In this document: piece by piece, positions 24,007 through 32,066 of the stretch | Position numbering within the stretch: the first letter of the stretch is position 1 | How the letters are laid out: each line of letters opens with the position of its first letter | DNA from: Dyadobacter sandarakinus | GTDB lineage: Bacteria > Bacteroidota > Bacteroidia > Cytophagales > Spirosomataceae | Length of the DNA stretch: 64,000 bases | Direction of reading: 5' to 3' | Assembly (NCBI RefSeq): GCF_016894445.1 | Contig: NZ_CP056775.1 | Location: 3,474,001 to 3,538,000 of the forward strand | Notes under the pieces: model-generated | What the model saw: only the letters and a program-made list of their open reading frames with translations | Told to the model about the DNA's origin: nothing | The model's database searches: none | Position numbers and translations under genes: made by a program

Positions 24007-24840
24007 ATGAACCCTAAGGCAATTTTACTGGCTGCTGTATGTTCCGCTTCATTCCCTTTTGCCGCGGAGGCGCAGCATACGCTTACCAAGATATGGTCCA
24101 CCGACACGACGCTTCCTGTTCCTGAATCCGTGTTGTACAGCCAGGCAGACAAGGCACTGTATGTAGCCCAGATTGACGGAAAGGCAGCTGAAAAGGACGG
24201 AAAGGGTGCGATTGGCAAAGTAGGTCTGGATGGTAAAATTATTTCCAAAGACTGGGTCAGCGGCCTCCATGCACCCAAGGGTATGGGCCAGACTGCCGGT
24301 AAACTTTATGTGGCGGATGTTACTGACATTGTTGAGATCGACATCCAGTCAGGTAAAATCCTGAACAAGTACCCGGTGGAAGATTCCAAGTTCCTGAATG
24401 ACCTGACGATTGATGCCAAAGGGAACATTTACGTTTCCGACTCGCAGACCAAAAAAGTGCATTTGCTGAAAAACGGAAAGGTGACTACCTACTATGAAAA
24501 CCTGACCGGACCAAACGGATTGCTTGCACTGGGCACCGATCTGCTGATTCTGGATTCGGGTTCGCTCAAAAAACTGACAGCCTCCAAAGAGATAAGCGTA
24601 ATTGCAGAAGGTATGGACAAAAGCACCGACGGCATTGAGCAGGTCAAACGCGGTGAGTACCTGGTTTCGTCGTGGGCAGGAATTATTTATTATGTAAAAT
24701 CAGACGGCAGCACTGAAAAACTGCTTGATACGACTGCTGAGCAGTCTAATACGGCCGATATTGGCTATGATCCGGCCAAAAAAATCGTGTATGTTCCTAC
24801 ATTCATGAAAAACAGTGTTGTAGCGTATCAGCTAAAATAA
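24007..24840 (+). CDS. Secreted SMP-30/gluconolactonase-like beta-propeller protein
   Basis: A 277-residue protein with a signal peptide (MNPKAILLAAVCSASFPFAA) and a mature part with six-bladed beta-propeller repeats. Repeated strands include ALYVAQIDGK, GKLYVADVTDIVEID, GNIYVSDSQTKKVHLL and IVYVPTFMKNSVVAY. It fits the SMP-30/gluconolactonase/LRE superfamily, but the metal ligands cannot be confirmed by eye, so enzymatic activity is open. The RNA-binding protein gene follows 46 bases downstream on the same strand. Confidence 0.8.
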   Translation: MNPKAILLAAVCSASFPFAAEAQHTLTKIWSTDTTLPVPESVLYSQADKALYVAQIDGKAAEKDGKGAIGKVGLDGKIISKDWVSGLHAPKGMGQTAGKLYVADVTDIVEIDIQSGKILNKYPVEDSKFLNDLTIDAKGNIYVSDSQTKKVHLLKNGKVTTYYENLTGPNGLLALGTDLLILDSGSLKKLTASKEISVIAEGMDKSTDGIEQVKRGEYLVSSWAGIIYYVKSDGSTEKLLDTTAEQSNTADIGYDPAKKIVYVPTFMKNSVVAYQLK

Positions 24841-24886
24841 ATATATTTATAACCTGAAACCTAAAATAAAAAACTAAGGCGTTTCC

Positions 24887-25606
24887 ATGGACATTTTTGT
24901 TGGGAGTCTTTCTTTTAAGTTAAAAGAAAGCGAACTGCGTGAGGCTTTCGAGAAATACGGCAATGTGAGCTCCGCGAAGATCATCATTGACAAGATTACG
25001 CGTCAAAGCAAAGGCTTCGGTTTTGTAGAAATGCCGAACGAAGAAGAGGCCCGTATGGCTATCAGCCAGCTAAACGGCGCGGAGATGTACGGAAGACCAT
25101 TGGTAGTAAACGAATCCCAGAAAAGAGAATCCAGAGGGGATAGCGGAGCGCCAAGGGGAGATGTTAAGCGGGAAGGATTTAACAGGCCACGCCCGTCTAA
25201 CGACGATAACCGCGGATCTGGCAACTACGGCGGCGGTGGCTCGTTCAACAACAACACGGGCACAGGCAGTGCACCCAATCGTTACGCGAGTGACCGCAGC
25301 GCACCTGCGCGGCCTGCGTCTGCCGGTGACCGGGATGGTGACGACAGTCCGGCTCCGACAGGAGGCGGATTTGACCGGGGAGCTGTTGGAGGCGCTGGCG
25401 GCAATGGATTTGCACCCCGTACACCGGGGCATGATCGTTCCCGTAACGATCGGAGTCACGGAGGAGGGCACAACGACCGCGGTGGCCAACATAGCAAGTC
25501 TAAGTACGACGACCGTGGAAAAGGTGAGTACGTCCGGAAGGGAGGCGGCGGTTCCAAGAAAAGCTACGAACGTTATCTGAACGAAGACGAAGACGATCTT
25601 TACTGA
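24887..25606 (+). CDS. RRM RNA-binding protein with long disordered Gly/Arg-rich tail
   Basis: A 239-residue protein. Residues 1-80 form one RNA-recognition motif with RNP2 IFVGSL (3-8) and RNP1 KGFGFVEM (42-49). The remaining 160 residues are low-complexity, rich in G, R, D, N and S, with RGG-like pieces (DRGGQHSKS, DRGKGEYVRKGGGGS) and an acidic end (NEDEDDLY). Single-RRM proteins with short glycine-rich tails are known in cyanobacteria and Bacteroidota; this tail is longer than the usual. It has no clear TAnnTTTG upstream and may be co-transcribed with the propeller gene. A very strong terminator follows. Confidence 0.92.
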   Translation: MDIFVGSLSFKLKESELREAFEKYGNVSSAKIIIDKITRQSKGFGFVEMPNEEEARMAISQLNGAEMYGRPLVVNESQKRESRGDSGAPRGDVKREGFNRPRPSNDDNRGSGNYGGGGSFNNNTGTGSAPNRYASDRSAPARPASAGDRDGDDSPAPTGGGFDRGAVGGAGGNGFAPRTPGHDRSRNDRSHGGGHNDRGGQHSKSKYDDRGKGEYVRKGGGGSKKSYERYLNEDEDDLY

Positions 25607-25626
25607 GATCCGAAGAATTTATAAAA

Positions 25627-25667
25627 GCGGCAAAGTATTTCGGTTGAAATGCTTTGCCGCTTTTTTT
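25627..25667. terminator. Very strong terminator after the RRM gene
   Basis: A 15-bp stem, GCGGCAAAGTATTTC/GAAATGCTTTGCCGC, with one G-T wobble and a GGTT loop, followed by seven T. It reaches the stop of the convergent DUF486 gene. Confidence 0.93.
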
Positions 25668-26034
25668 ATTTCCTGAAAATGAAATAGACGGCAAGTACCA
25701 GGAAAACAAATCCAACCAGGTGATTCCACCGGAAGGTCTCTGTTTTAAAAAACAGCAACGTGAAGATCGTAAAGATCACGAGTGTGATTACTTCCTGGAT
25801 TACTTTGAGCTCCATTAATGAAAATGGTCCCCCATTTTCCTTGAAACCGATCCGGTTAGCCGGGACCTGAAAGCAGTATTCAAATAATGCGATCCCCCAG
25901 CTAACCAGAATGATGGTAAGAATACCCGACTTTTGGAACCAACCCAGCTCCTTAAACTTCAGATGCCCGTACCAGGCCAGCGTCATGAAGGTATTGGACA
26001 ATATCAGCAGGCCAATCGTCAGGAATGATTTCAT
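25666..26034 (-). CDS. DUF486 (DMT-like) small membrane protein
   Basis: A 122-residue protein with four hydrophobic helices (about residues 3-20, 35-55, 80-97 and 103-119). Family marks of DUF486 are NTFMTLAWYGHLKF at the start, WGIALFEYCFQVPANRIG in the middle and VFLVLAVYFIFRK at the end. DUF486 proteins are small relatives of drug/metabolite transporters with no known substrate. Its ATG shares a base with the stop of the upstream MFS gene (TGATG), suggesting translational coupling. Confidence 0.9.
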   Translation of the reverse strand: MKSFLTIGLLILSNTFMTLAWYGHLKFKELGWFQKSGILTIILVSWGIALFEYCFQVPANRIGFKENGGPFSLMELKVIQEVITLVIFTIFTLLFFKTETFRWNHLVGFVFLVLAVYFIFRK

Positions 26035-27221
26035 CAGGCAGCTTTTACTTTATTGTCTTTAAAAAGCACAACAAAAAGTACGAGCACAACCGCCGCGATA
26101 CCCGCAGGCACCATCCAGATGCTGGTCCAGTCTTTCACACCATTGACGGTATACATGTCGGCTACAAGGCCCGCAATCCATGACCCGATCCCCATTCCAA
26201 TGCCGTAAGTAGCAATGGAAATAAGCCCCTGAGCAGAGGAACGGTACTTTTCTCCTGCCTTGCTGTCTGTGTAAATTTGTCCTGTCACAAAGAAGAAGTC
26301 GTAGCAAACACCGTGCAGCACAATAGCCAGGTACAGCAACCACTCGCTGGAAGCATCACCATAGCCGAAGCCGACAAAGCGGATGATCCAGGCAATCAAC
26401 CCCACAATCAGCATCCATTTAACACCAAGACGACGGAATGCCAGAGGAATGAGGAGCATGAAAATTACCTCTGAAGCCTGTCCTAGCGACATTTTATTCT
26501 CCACGTTGGTCATACCTGAGTCGGTCAGGGAAGGATTGGCCATTGCGTAGTAAAAAGAAAGCGGAATGCAAATCAGCAGGGACGATAGAAAAAAGATGGC
26601 AAAAGAGCGGTCTTTGAAAAGCTTGAACGCATCAAGCCCGAGAATGTCCGAGAAGGAAGTGCTGGTACTTGGCTTGGGAGGTGTGTTAGGTAAAAAGAAG
26701 GAATAAACACCCAGTACAGCCGCCGCAATCATGGAAATTTTAAAAATCATGTTGCTGTCTCCAAAGCCATAGTAGCCAATGATGTTGGTAACTACAATCC
26801 AGGAAACTGTTCCCATCACCCGAATTACGGGAAATTCCTTTTCAGAATCGGTCACCTGCTGCATGGCAATGGAGGTGGTCAGGGACATGGTTGGCGCAAA
26901 ACTGATACAGTATACCAGGATCACCCAAAAGAAAGAATCGGCATCGGTAATGCCGGAAAGTACATATAACAGTACCGCGCCTGCCAGGCTGAGCACACCC
27001 AGCACTTTCTGGGCTGCGAAGTACCTGTCGGCGATCATACCAACAAAGAAGGGAGCAATAATCTGCGCGATTGAAAAGGCCGCATAAGCATTACCCACCT
27101 GCAATCCGGTTGCTTTCAGGCTGGTAAACATGTATTTGCTCATTTGTCCGTACCACGAGCCCCATATAAAATAGAGCAGGAACATCATGGCCATCAATTG
27201 GATGCGCGTTGAGTTTTTCAT
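26034..27221 (-). CDS. MFS nucleoside:H+ symporter-family transporter (NupG-like)
   Basis: A 395-residue membrane protein with about twelve helices. The N-terminus (LLYFIWGSWYGQMSKYMF) and the early loop GMIADRYFAAQKVLG fit the nucleoside:H+ symporter branch of the major facilitator superfamily, which includes E. coli NupG and XapB. Bacteroidota members often import nucleosides or sugars, so the substrate is not fixed. It is coupled to DUF486 downstream. The sequence upstream (27222-27285) shows no good -7 box. Confidence 0.87.
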   Translation of the reverse strand: MKNSTRIQLMAMMFLLYFIWGSWYGQMSKYMFTSLKATGLQVGNAYAAFSIAQIIAPFFVGMIADRYFAAQKVLGVLSLAGAVLLYVLSGITDADSFFWVILVYCISFAPTMSLTTSIAMQQVTDSEKEFPVIRVMGTVSWIVVTNIIGYYGFGDSNMIFKISMIAAAVLGVYSFFLPNTPPKPSTSTSFSDILGLDAFKLFKDRSFAIFFLSSLLICIPLSFYYAMANPSLTDSGMTNVENKMSLGQASEVIFMLLIPLAFRRLGVKWMLIVGLIAWIIRFVGFGYGDASSEWLLYLAIVLHGVCYDFFFVTGQIYTDSKAGEKYRSSAQGLISIATYGIGMGIGSWIAGLVADMYTVNGVKDWTSIWMVPAGIAAVVLVLFVVLFKDNKVKAA

Positions 27222-27285
27222 AAACAGGAATAGGAGTTGTTAATTAGTAGATTGAGTAAATTGGTTTAAAATGAAGAACATAGGT

Positions 27286-29910
27286 CTATTTTTTAACGAT
27301 TTTCTGAAATTCGTTCAACTTTAAAAGTGCCTCGATGGGCGACAGCGCATTCACATCTACGAGGGCCAGCTTTTCTTTCAGCTCTTCCATCTGCGGATCG
27401 GCAGGTTCAAAAATGCTGAGCTGGAAATTGTTTTTCGGAATATCCTTTACGCGCTTTTTATGCTCTTTGCTCACGTGGTCTTTTTCAAGATGCTGCATGA
27501 TCTCGCTCGCACGAAGTACAATGTGCTGAGGCATACCGGCAATTTGAGCTACGTGAATCCCGAAACTATGAGCGCTGCCTCCCGGCTGTAATTTTCGCAG
27601 GAAAATCACCTTGTTATCCACTTCCTTGACGGCCACATTGAAATTCCGGATTCGGGGAAAATCGTCGGAAAGCTGGTTGAGCTCGTGGTAGTGGGTTGCA
27701 AAAAGTGTTTTCGGGCGGCATTGGGGCAGGTTATGGAGGTACTCGGCAATCGCCCATGCTATGGAAACACCGTCGTACGTACTTGTTCCCCGGCCAATTT
27801 CGTCCATGAGCACGAGGCTGCGATCACTGAGGTTGTTGAGGATGCTGGCTGTTTCGGTCATTTCGACCATGAAAGTACTTTCGCCCCGGCTTAGGTTGTC
27901 GCTGGCTCCTACCCTCGTGAAAATCTTATCGACCAACCCGATGCTTGCCTTACTTGCAGGAACATACGACCCGATCTGCGCCATCAAAACAATCAGCGCA
28001 GTTTGCCGCAGCAATGCAGATTTACCTGCCATGTTAGGCCCGGTAATAATGATGATTTGTTGCGAATTATCGTCCAAGTACAGGTCATTGGGCACATAGC
28101 TTTCACCAACCGGAAGCTGCTGTTCAATCACCGGGTGCCGGCCATCCTTGATGTCCAGCTTATTTTCCTCCGTGATGAGAGGCTTGGTATAATTATTCTT
28201 CCGCGCCACCGTGGCAAAAGAGCTCAGTACATCCAGACCCGAAATAACCAGGGCATTCTGCTGGATCGTGCCCACATAGTCCGCGGCAGCGGTAACCAGC
28301 TCGTTAAAAATCCGTGATTCGATGGCTGAGATCCGGTCCTCTGCATGAAGGATCTTTTCCTCATACTCTTTCAGCTCGGGGGTAATGTACCGTTCCGCAT
28401 TCACCAGTGTCTGCTTCCTGATCCAATCGGCCGGCACTTTGTTCTGGTGGGCGTGGGTAACTTCGAGGTAGTACCCAAAAACTTTGTTGTATGCAATTTT
28501 GAGAGAGCCAATGCCGGTCCGCTCCGTTTCGCGGTTCTGTAATTTGAGCAGATAGTCTTTGCCTTCGTAGGATATTGCGTGCAGCTCATCCAGTTCCGGA
28601 TCAACGCCCGTTTTGACCATGCGTCCCTGATGGGATAAAACAGGCGCATCTTCCCGCAGTTCATTTTCTATCTTTTCTACCAGGTAGCTGCATGGATTGA
28701 GCTGATCGGCAAATTTCCTGAGTACTTCGGTTGCACCTTTCGGCTGCTTCTCTTTCATGTCGATCAGCAGCTCCCGCACAGGTGCAATCTGTTTGAGAGA
28801 CTTCTTCAATGCCACAAGCTCCCGCGGGTTGATCCGGCGTACAGCTACTTTGGAAATCAGTCTTTCGAGGTCCCCGATCTGTTTAAGGTACTGGGTAATA
28901 GTATCATGCAGGTCTTCATTTTCGAGAAAATGCGTGATGGTATCCAGTCTTTCTTCAATAGGCTGTTTTTCTTTCAGGGGCAGCACCATCCATTTGCGCA
29001 GCAACCGTGCCCCCATGGGCGTCACGGTACGATCGAGCACGTGGATCAGCGGCACGCCACCTTCCTGCTGCGGCAGTACCAGTTCCAGGTTACGAACAGT
29101 AAAACGATCCAACCAAACATATTTTTCTTCTTCCAGGCGAGTAATCCTGCCAATATGCGCAACCTCCCTATGCTCGGTTTCTTTGAGATAATGCAGGATC
29201 ACGCCCGCAGCAATCACACCCATAGAAAGTGACTCAATTCCGAAACCTTTCAGTGAGGTAGTCTGAAAATGACCTGTGAGCAGCTCGTAGCTGTAATCAT
29301 AGCCAAAGCACCAGTCTTCCAGCTGGAAAGTGTGGAACTTGCCGGCAAAAAGTTGGTTGAATTCACTTTTATGCTTTTTACAAAAAAGGACCTCCGCCGG
29401 TGCAAAACCCTGCAGTACCTTATCAATATACGCTGCATTGCCCTGGGAAGTCATAAACTCACCCGTCGAGATATCCAGAAACGCTACACCGTACAATCCA
29501 TCCTCTCCTGCATGCACTGCAGCCAGGTAATTGTTTTTTCCGATATCCAGAACATTATCGTTCAGCGATACCCCCGGGGTTACGAGCTCGGTGACACCGC
29601 GTTTTACAATGCCCTTTGCCGTAGCAGGATCTTCCAGCTGGTCGCAAATAGCAACCCGTTCTCCAGCACGGACCAGCTTAGGCAGATAGTTGTCGAGCGA
29701 GTGGTGAGGAAATCCGGCGAGCTCCTCATGCGAGCCGCCATTATTGCGTCTGGTAAGTACAATTCCGAGAATCTTTGAAGCACGTATGGCGTCCTCCCCG
29801 AAAGTCTCATAAAAGTCTCCCACCCGGAAGAGCAGCAATGCACCCGGGTACTTGGCTTTGATCTGGTTATATTGCTTGTTAAGAGGGGTTTCCTTATGTG
29901 CCTTTGCCAA
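27286..29910 (-). CDS. mutS: DNA mismatch repair protein MutS
   Basis: An 874-residue mismatch-recognition ATPase. The Phe-x-Glu mismatch-reading motif is in GDFYETFG (F33, E35). The connector, lever and clamp domains follow, then the ATPase with Walker A TGPNMAGKSALLRQ near residue 620, Walker B VLMDEIGRGTSTYDG and the signature ATHYHEL. The start codon is TTG at 29910, giving the expected N-terminus MAKAHKETPL; an in-frame stop directly precedes it and no ATG is available nearby. An exact promoter match lies 33-62 bases upstream. No mutL is adjacent. Confidence 0.97.
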   Translation of the reverse strand: MAKAHKETPLNKQYNQIKAKYPGALLLFRVGDFYETFGEDAIRASKILGIVLTRRNNGGSHEELAGFPHHSLDNYLPKLVRAGERVAICDQLEDPATAKGIVKRGVTELVTPGVSLNDNVLDIGKNNYLAAVHAGEDGLYGVAFLDISTGEFMTSQGNAAYIDKVLQGFAPAEVLFCKKHKSEFNQLFAGKFHTFQLEDWCFGYDYSYELLTGHFQTTSLKGFGIESLSMGVIAAGVILHYLKETEHREVAHIGRITRLEEEKYVWLDRFTVRNLELVLPQQEGGVPLIHVLDRTVTPMGARLLRKWMVLPLKEKQPIEERLDTITHFLENEDLHDTITQYLKQIGDLERLISKVAVRRINPRELVALKKSLKQIAPVRELLIDMKEKQPKGATEVLRKFADQLNPCSYLVEKIENELREDAPVLSHQGRMVKTGVDPELDELHAISYEGKDYLLKLQNRETERTGIGSLKIAYNKVFGYYLEVTHAHQNKVPADWIRKQTLVNAERYITPELKEYEEKILHAEDRISAIESRIFNELVTAAADYVGTIQQNALVISGLDVLSSFATVARKNNYTKPLITEENKLDIKDGRHPVIEQQLPVGESYVPNDLYLDDNSQQIIIITGPNMAGKSALLRQTALIVLMAQIGSYVPASKASIGLVDKIFTRVGASDNLSRGESTFMVEMTETASILNNLSDRSLVLMDEIGRGTSTYDGVSIAWAIAEYLHNLPQCRPKTLFATHYHELNQLSDDFPRIRNFNVAVKEVDNKVIFLRKLQPGGSAHSFGIHVAQIAGMPQHIVLRASEIMQHLEKDHVSKEHKKRVKDIPKNNFQLSIFEPADPQMEELKEKLALVDVNALSPIEALLKLNEFQKIVKK

Positions 29911-29942
29911 TTATCGACCGTAGTTAAGAAACAGGATATGTA

Positions 29943-29972
29943 CAAATTTAACCCTTATGTCCGGTTTGGCAA
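29943..29972 (-). promoter_or_regulatory. mutS promoter, exact Bacteroidota consensus
   Basis: On the minus strand TTG (29970-29972), a 19-base spacer and TAAATTTG (29943-29950), matching TTG-N19-TAnnTTTG exactly. The mutS TTG start is 32 bases downstream of the -7 box. Confidence 0.7.
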
Positions 29973-30007
29973 GAAGGCCGCGGCGCTTTTGTGACCGGCC
30001 TTTCCGC

Positions 30008-30604
30008 TCACTGCAGCAACTTTCTGACGTCGGCGGACGTAACTTCCCATACGTCCCCGGGGTTATGTATTTCACCCGGGGTATCTGCCAGGGAAATTTT
30101 CCCGATGGCCCATCTTACTAGTCGTAAGGTAGGAAAACCGGCACCAGCCGTCATCCTTCGTACCTGCCGGTTTTTGCCTTCATGAAGCGTGACGGACAGC
30201 CAGGATGTAGGTATGCTTTTGCGAAAACGGATCGGCGGGTTGCGCTCAGGCAATTGCGGCTGGCTGATGGCAGCAATGCGGGCGGGCAAGGTGCGGTATT
30301 TTTTTCCATTAACAGCTATATCGATGCCGGTCGCCAGCTGGGTACAGGCTTCGGAAGTAACTTCCCCTTCTACCTGAACGTAATAGGTACGGGTATGTTT
30401 GTTGCGGGGTTCAAGAAGGCGGGTTTTCAGGTGATTGTCGTTGGTCAGCAGCAGCAAGCCTTCGCTATCGGCATCAAGTCTTCCTACCGGATAAACATCT
30501 TTCGGAAATTCAAATCCAAGATCGGCTAGCGTAGCATGGTCACCTTCCCTGCTAAACTGCGAAAGCATTCCGAAAGGCTTGTAGATAAGAAAATAACGAA
30601 ACAA
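30008..30604 (-). CDS. RsuA/RluE-type pseudouridine synthase
   Basis: A 198-residue pseudouridine synthase lacking an S4 domain, the layout of RluE-like enzymes that modify 23S rRNA. The catalytic motif is GRLDADSEGLLLLTND with Asp44. The N-terminal YFLIYKPFGMLSQF and the later KNRQVRRM segment are family hallmarks. The target position cannot be proven. The start appears to be TTG at 30604 because no in-frame ATG precedes it and the resulting N-terminus fits the family. It lies upstream of mutS but the 97-base gap holds the mutS promoter. Confidence 0.92.
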   Translation of the reverse strand: MFRYFLIYKPFGMLSQFSREGDHATLADLGFEFPKDVYPVGRLDADSEGLLLLTNDNHLKTRLLEPRNKHTRTYYVQVEGEVTSEACTQLATGIDIAVNGKKYRTLPARIAAISQPQLPERNPPIRFRKSIPTSWLSVTLHEGKNRQVRRMTAGAGFPTLRLVRWAIGKISLADTPGEIHNPGDVWEVTSADVRKLLQ

Positions 30605-30626
30605 GGTAAGCGAATTTAGCCGGCAA

Positions 30627-31220
30627 CTAACGAATCAGGCTGCCGGGATGTAGGGTGAAGCCGGGAAGTACATCTTCTCCGCTAAGCGCCACGTTGAGTG
30701 AATCATGAACAATGCATCCGGTGGGCCGGTACACATATATTTTATTATCAAAACGGTCGATCAGCCACCCCAGCGAGGCTCCATGGGCCATGTATTCTTT
30801 CATTTTATCGAGCAGGTACTTGATATCTTCCGATTTGGATCGGATCTCGATCACAAAATCAGGGCAGACCGGCGCAAACTGCTCCTGTTCTTCCAGGCTC
30901 AGCTCATCCCACTTTTCATTGCATACCCAAGATACATCCGGCGAACGCACAGCTCCGTTCGGCAGTGTAAAGCCGGTAGAAGAGTCGAAAACCAATCCTG
31001 TTTGTGTAATCTCGTTCCATTGAAACAATAAACCAGCAATGCGAAGATTGAAATTACCTGTAAATGATCCTGTTGGTGACATAAGAATGATATTTCCATG
31101 CGAGTCCCTTTCGAACTCTAGTGTGTCGTTCATCTGGCAAAACTGAAAAAATTCTTCGCTGCTCATCAGCTCTCCCATCTTCAAAGTCACTGGCATTGGA
31201 AATTGCATTTTCTCTGACAT
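30627..31220 (-). CDS. Uma2 family (DUF820) protein
   Basis: A 197-residue protein of the Uma2/DUF820 PD-(D/E)XK-fold family. Visible marks are RSPDVSWVCNEKWDEL, then CPDFVIEIRSKSEDI with a Lys/Met stretch (KMKEYMAHGASLGWLIDR) and the C-terminal NKIYVYRP. It differs clearly from the Uma2 protein at 765-1343, which has VVIIEVLSP in the equivalent strand. ATG 31220 was chosen; ATGs a few codons downstream are possible. The biological role of the family is unknown. It is co-directional with the pseudouridine synthase, 22 bases downstream. Confidence 0.87.
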   Translation of the reverse strand: MSEKMQFPMPVTLKMGELMSSEEFFQFCQMNDTLEFERDSHGNIILMSPTGSFTGNFNLRIAGLLFQWNEITQTGLVFDSSTGFTLPNGAVRSPDVSWVCNEKWDELSLEEQEQFAPVCPDFVIEIRSKSEDIKYLLDKMKEYMAHGASLGWLIDRFDNKIYVYRPTGCIVHDSLNVALSGEDVLPGFTLHPGSLIR

Positions 31221-31295
31221 TTAGCCGGTTGATATTTCCAAAAATACCGAAAAAATCATTCTCGAACCATTCGTCTTTCCTGGCTCCGGCAAAAA

Positions 31296-32063
31296 CTAGC
31301 TTTCAATTTCCATCCATACCGGACAATGGTCCGAATGGACAGCATCATTGAACTGCCGGCTTGCAAGGATGCGATCTTTCAGTCCGTCGGATACCGAAAT
31401 ATAATCAATGCGCCAGCCCTTGTTATTGGCCCTGGCACCCGCCCGGTAGGTCCACCAGGAGTACTCCCGCAAATCGGGATTTTTATAGCGGAATGCATCG
31501 GTATAGCCGTTACCAAACCAGTTGGTTAGCCACTGCCGTTCTTCGGGCAGGAAGCCCGAGGTTTTTTTGTTACGAACCGGATCATGAATGTCTATCTCCG
31601 TATGCGCAATGTTATAATCGCCGCAAACGATCAGATTGGGACGTACATGCCTCAGCTCATTCACCCAGATGTAAAAGTCAGCCAGAAAAGACATCTTTAC
31701 CCCCTGCCGGATCTCCCCGCTCGTGCCGGAAGGAAAGTAGCAGTTGAGCAGGGTTATATCTCCAAAGTCGGCGCGAAGAATCCTGCCTTCCATATCATAG
31801 CTCGGAATGGAGCAGCCGGCCGTTACGAAGTCGGGTTTGATCTTGGAAAAAATAGCGACGCCACTATACCCCTTTTTCTCTGCCGCGTGCCAGCCGATCA
31901 GCTCATAGCCCAGTTTCTCAAACCCGCTCAGATCCACAACATCCGGCGTTGCCTTCACTTCCTGAAAACACAGGATATCCGCCGGCATGCCCGCCAGCCA
32001 TTCAACCAGACCGTTTTTAAGGGCGGCCCGAATACCATTGAGATTGTAGGTCAGTATTTGCAT
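31296..32063 (-). CDS. xth: Exodeoxyribonuclease III
   Basis: A 255-residue apurinic/apyrimidinic endonuclease and 3' exonuclease of base-excision repair (exonuclease III/EEP fold). The N-terminus MQILTYNLNGIRAALKNGL, the metal glutamate in CFQEVKA, the CGDYNIAH catalytic strand and the terminal SDHCPVWMEIE motif are all present. It lies 3 bases downstream of a large membrane-protein gene, so the two are probably co-transcribed; the reason for that pairing is not obvious. Confidence 0.96.
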   Translation of the reverse strand: MQILTYNLNGIRAALKNGLVEWLAGMPADILCFQEVKATPDVVDLSGFEKLGYELIGWHAAEKKGYSGVAIFSKIKPDFVTAGCSIPSYDMEGRILRADFGDITLLNCYFPSGTSGEIRQGVKMSFLADFYIWVNELRHVRPNLIVCGDYNIAHTEIDIHDPVRNKKTSGFLPEERQWLTNWFGNGYTDAFRYKNPDLREYSWWTYRAGARANNKGWRIDYISVSDGLKDRILASRQFNDAVHSDHCPVWMEIES

Positions 32064-32066
32064 AAA

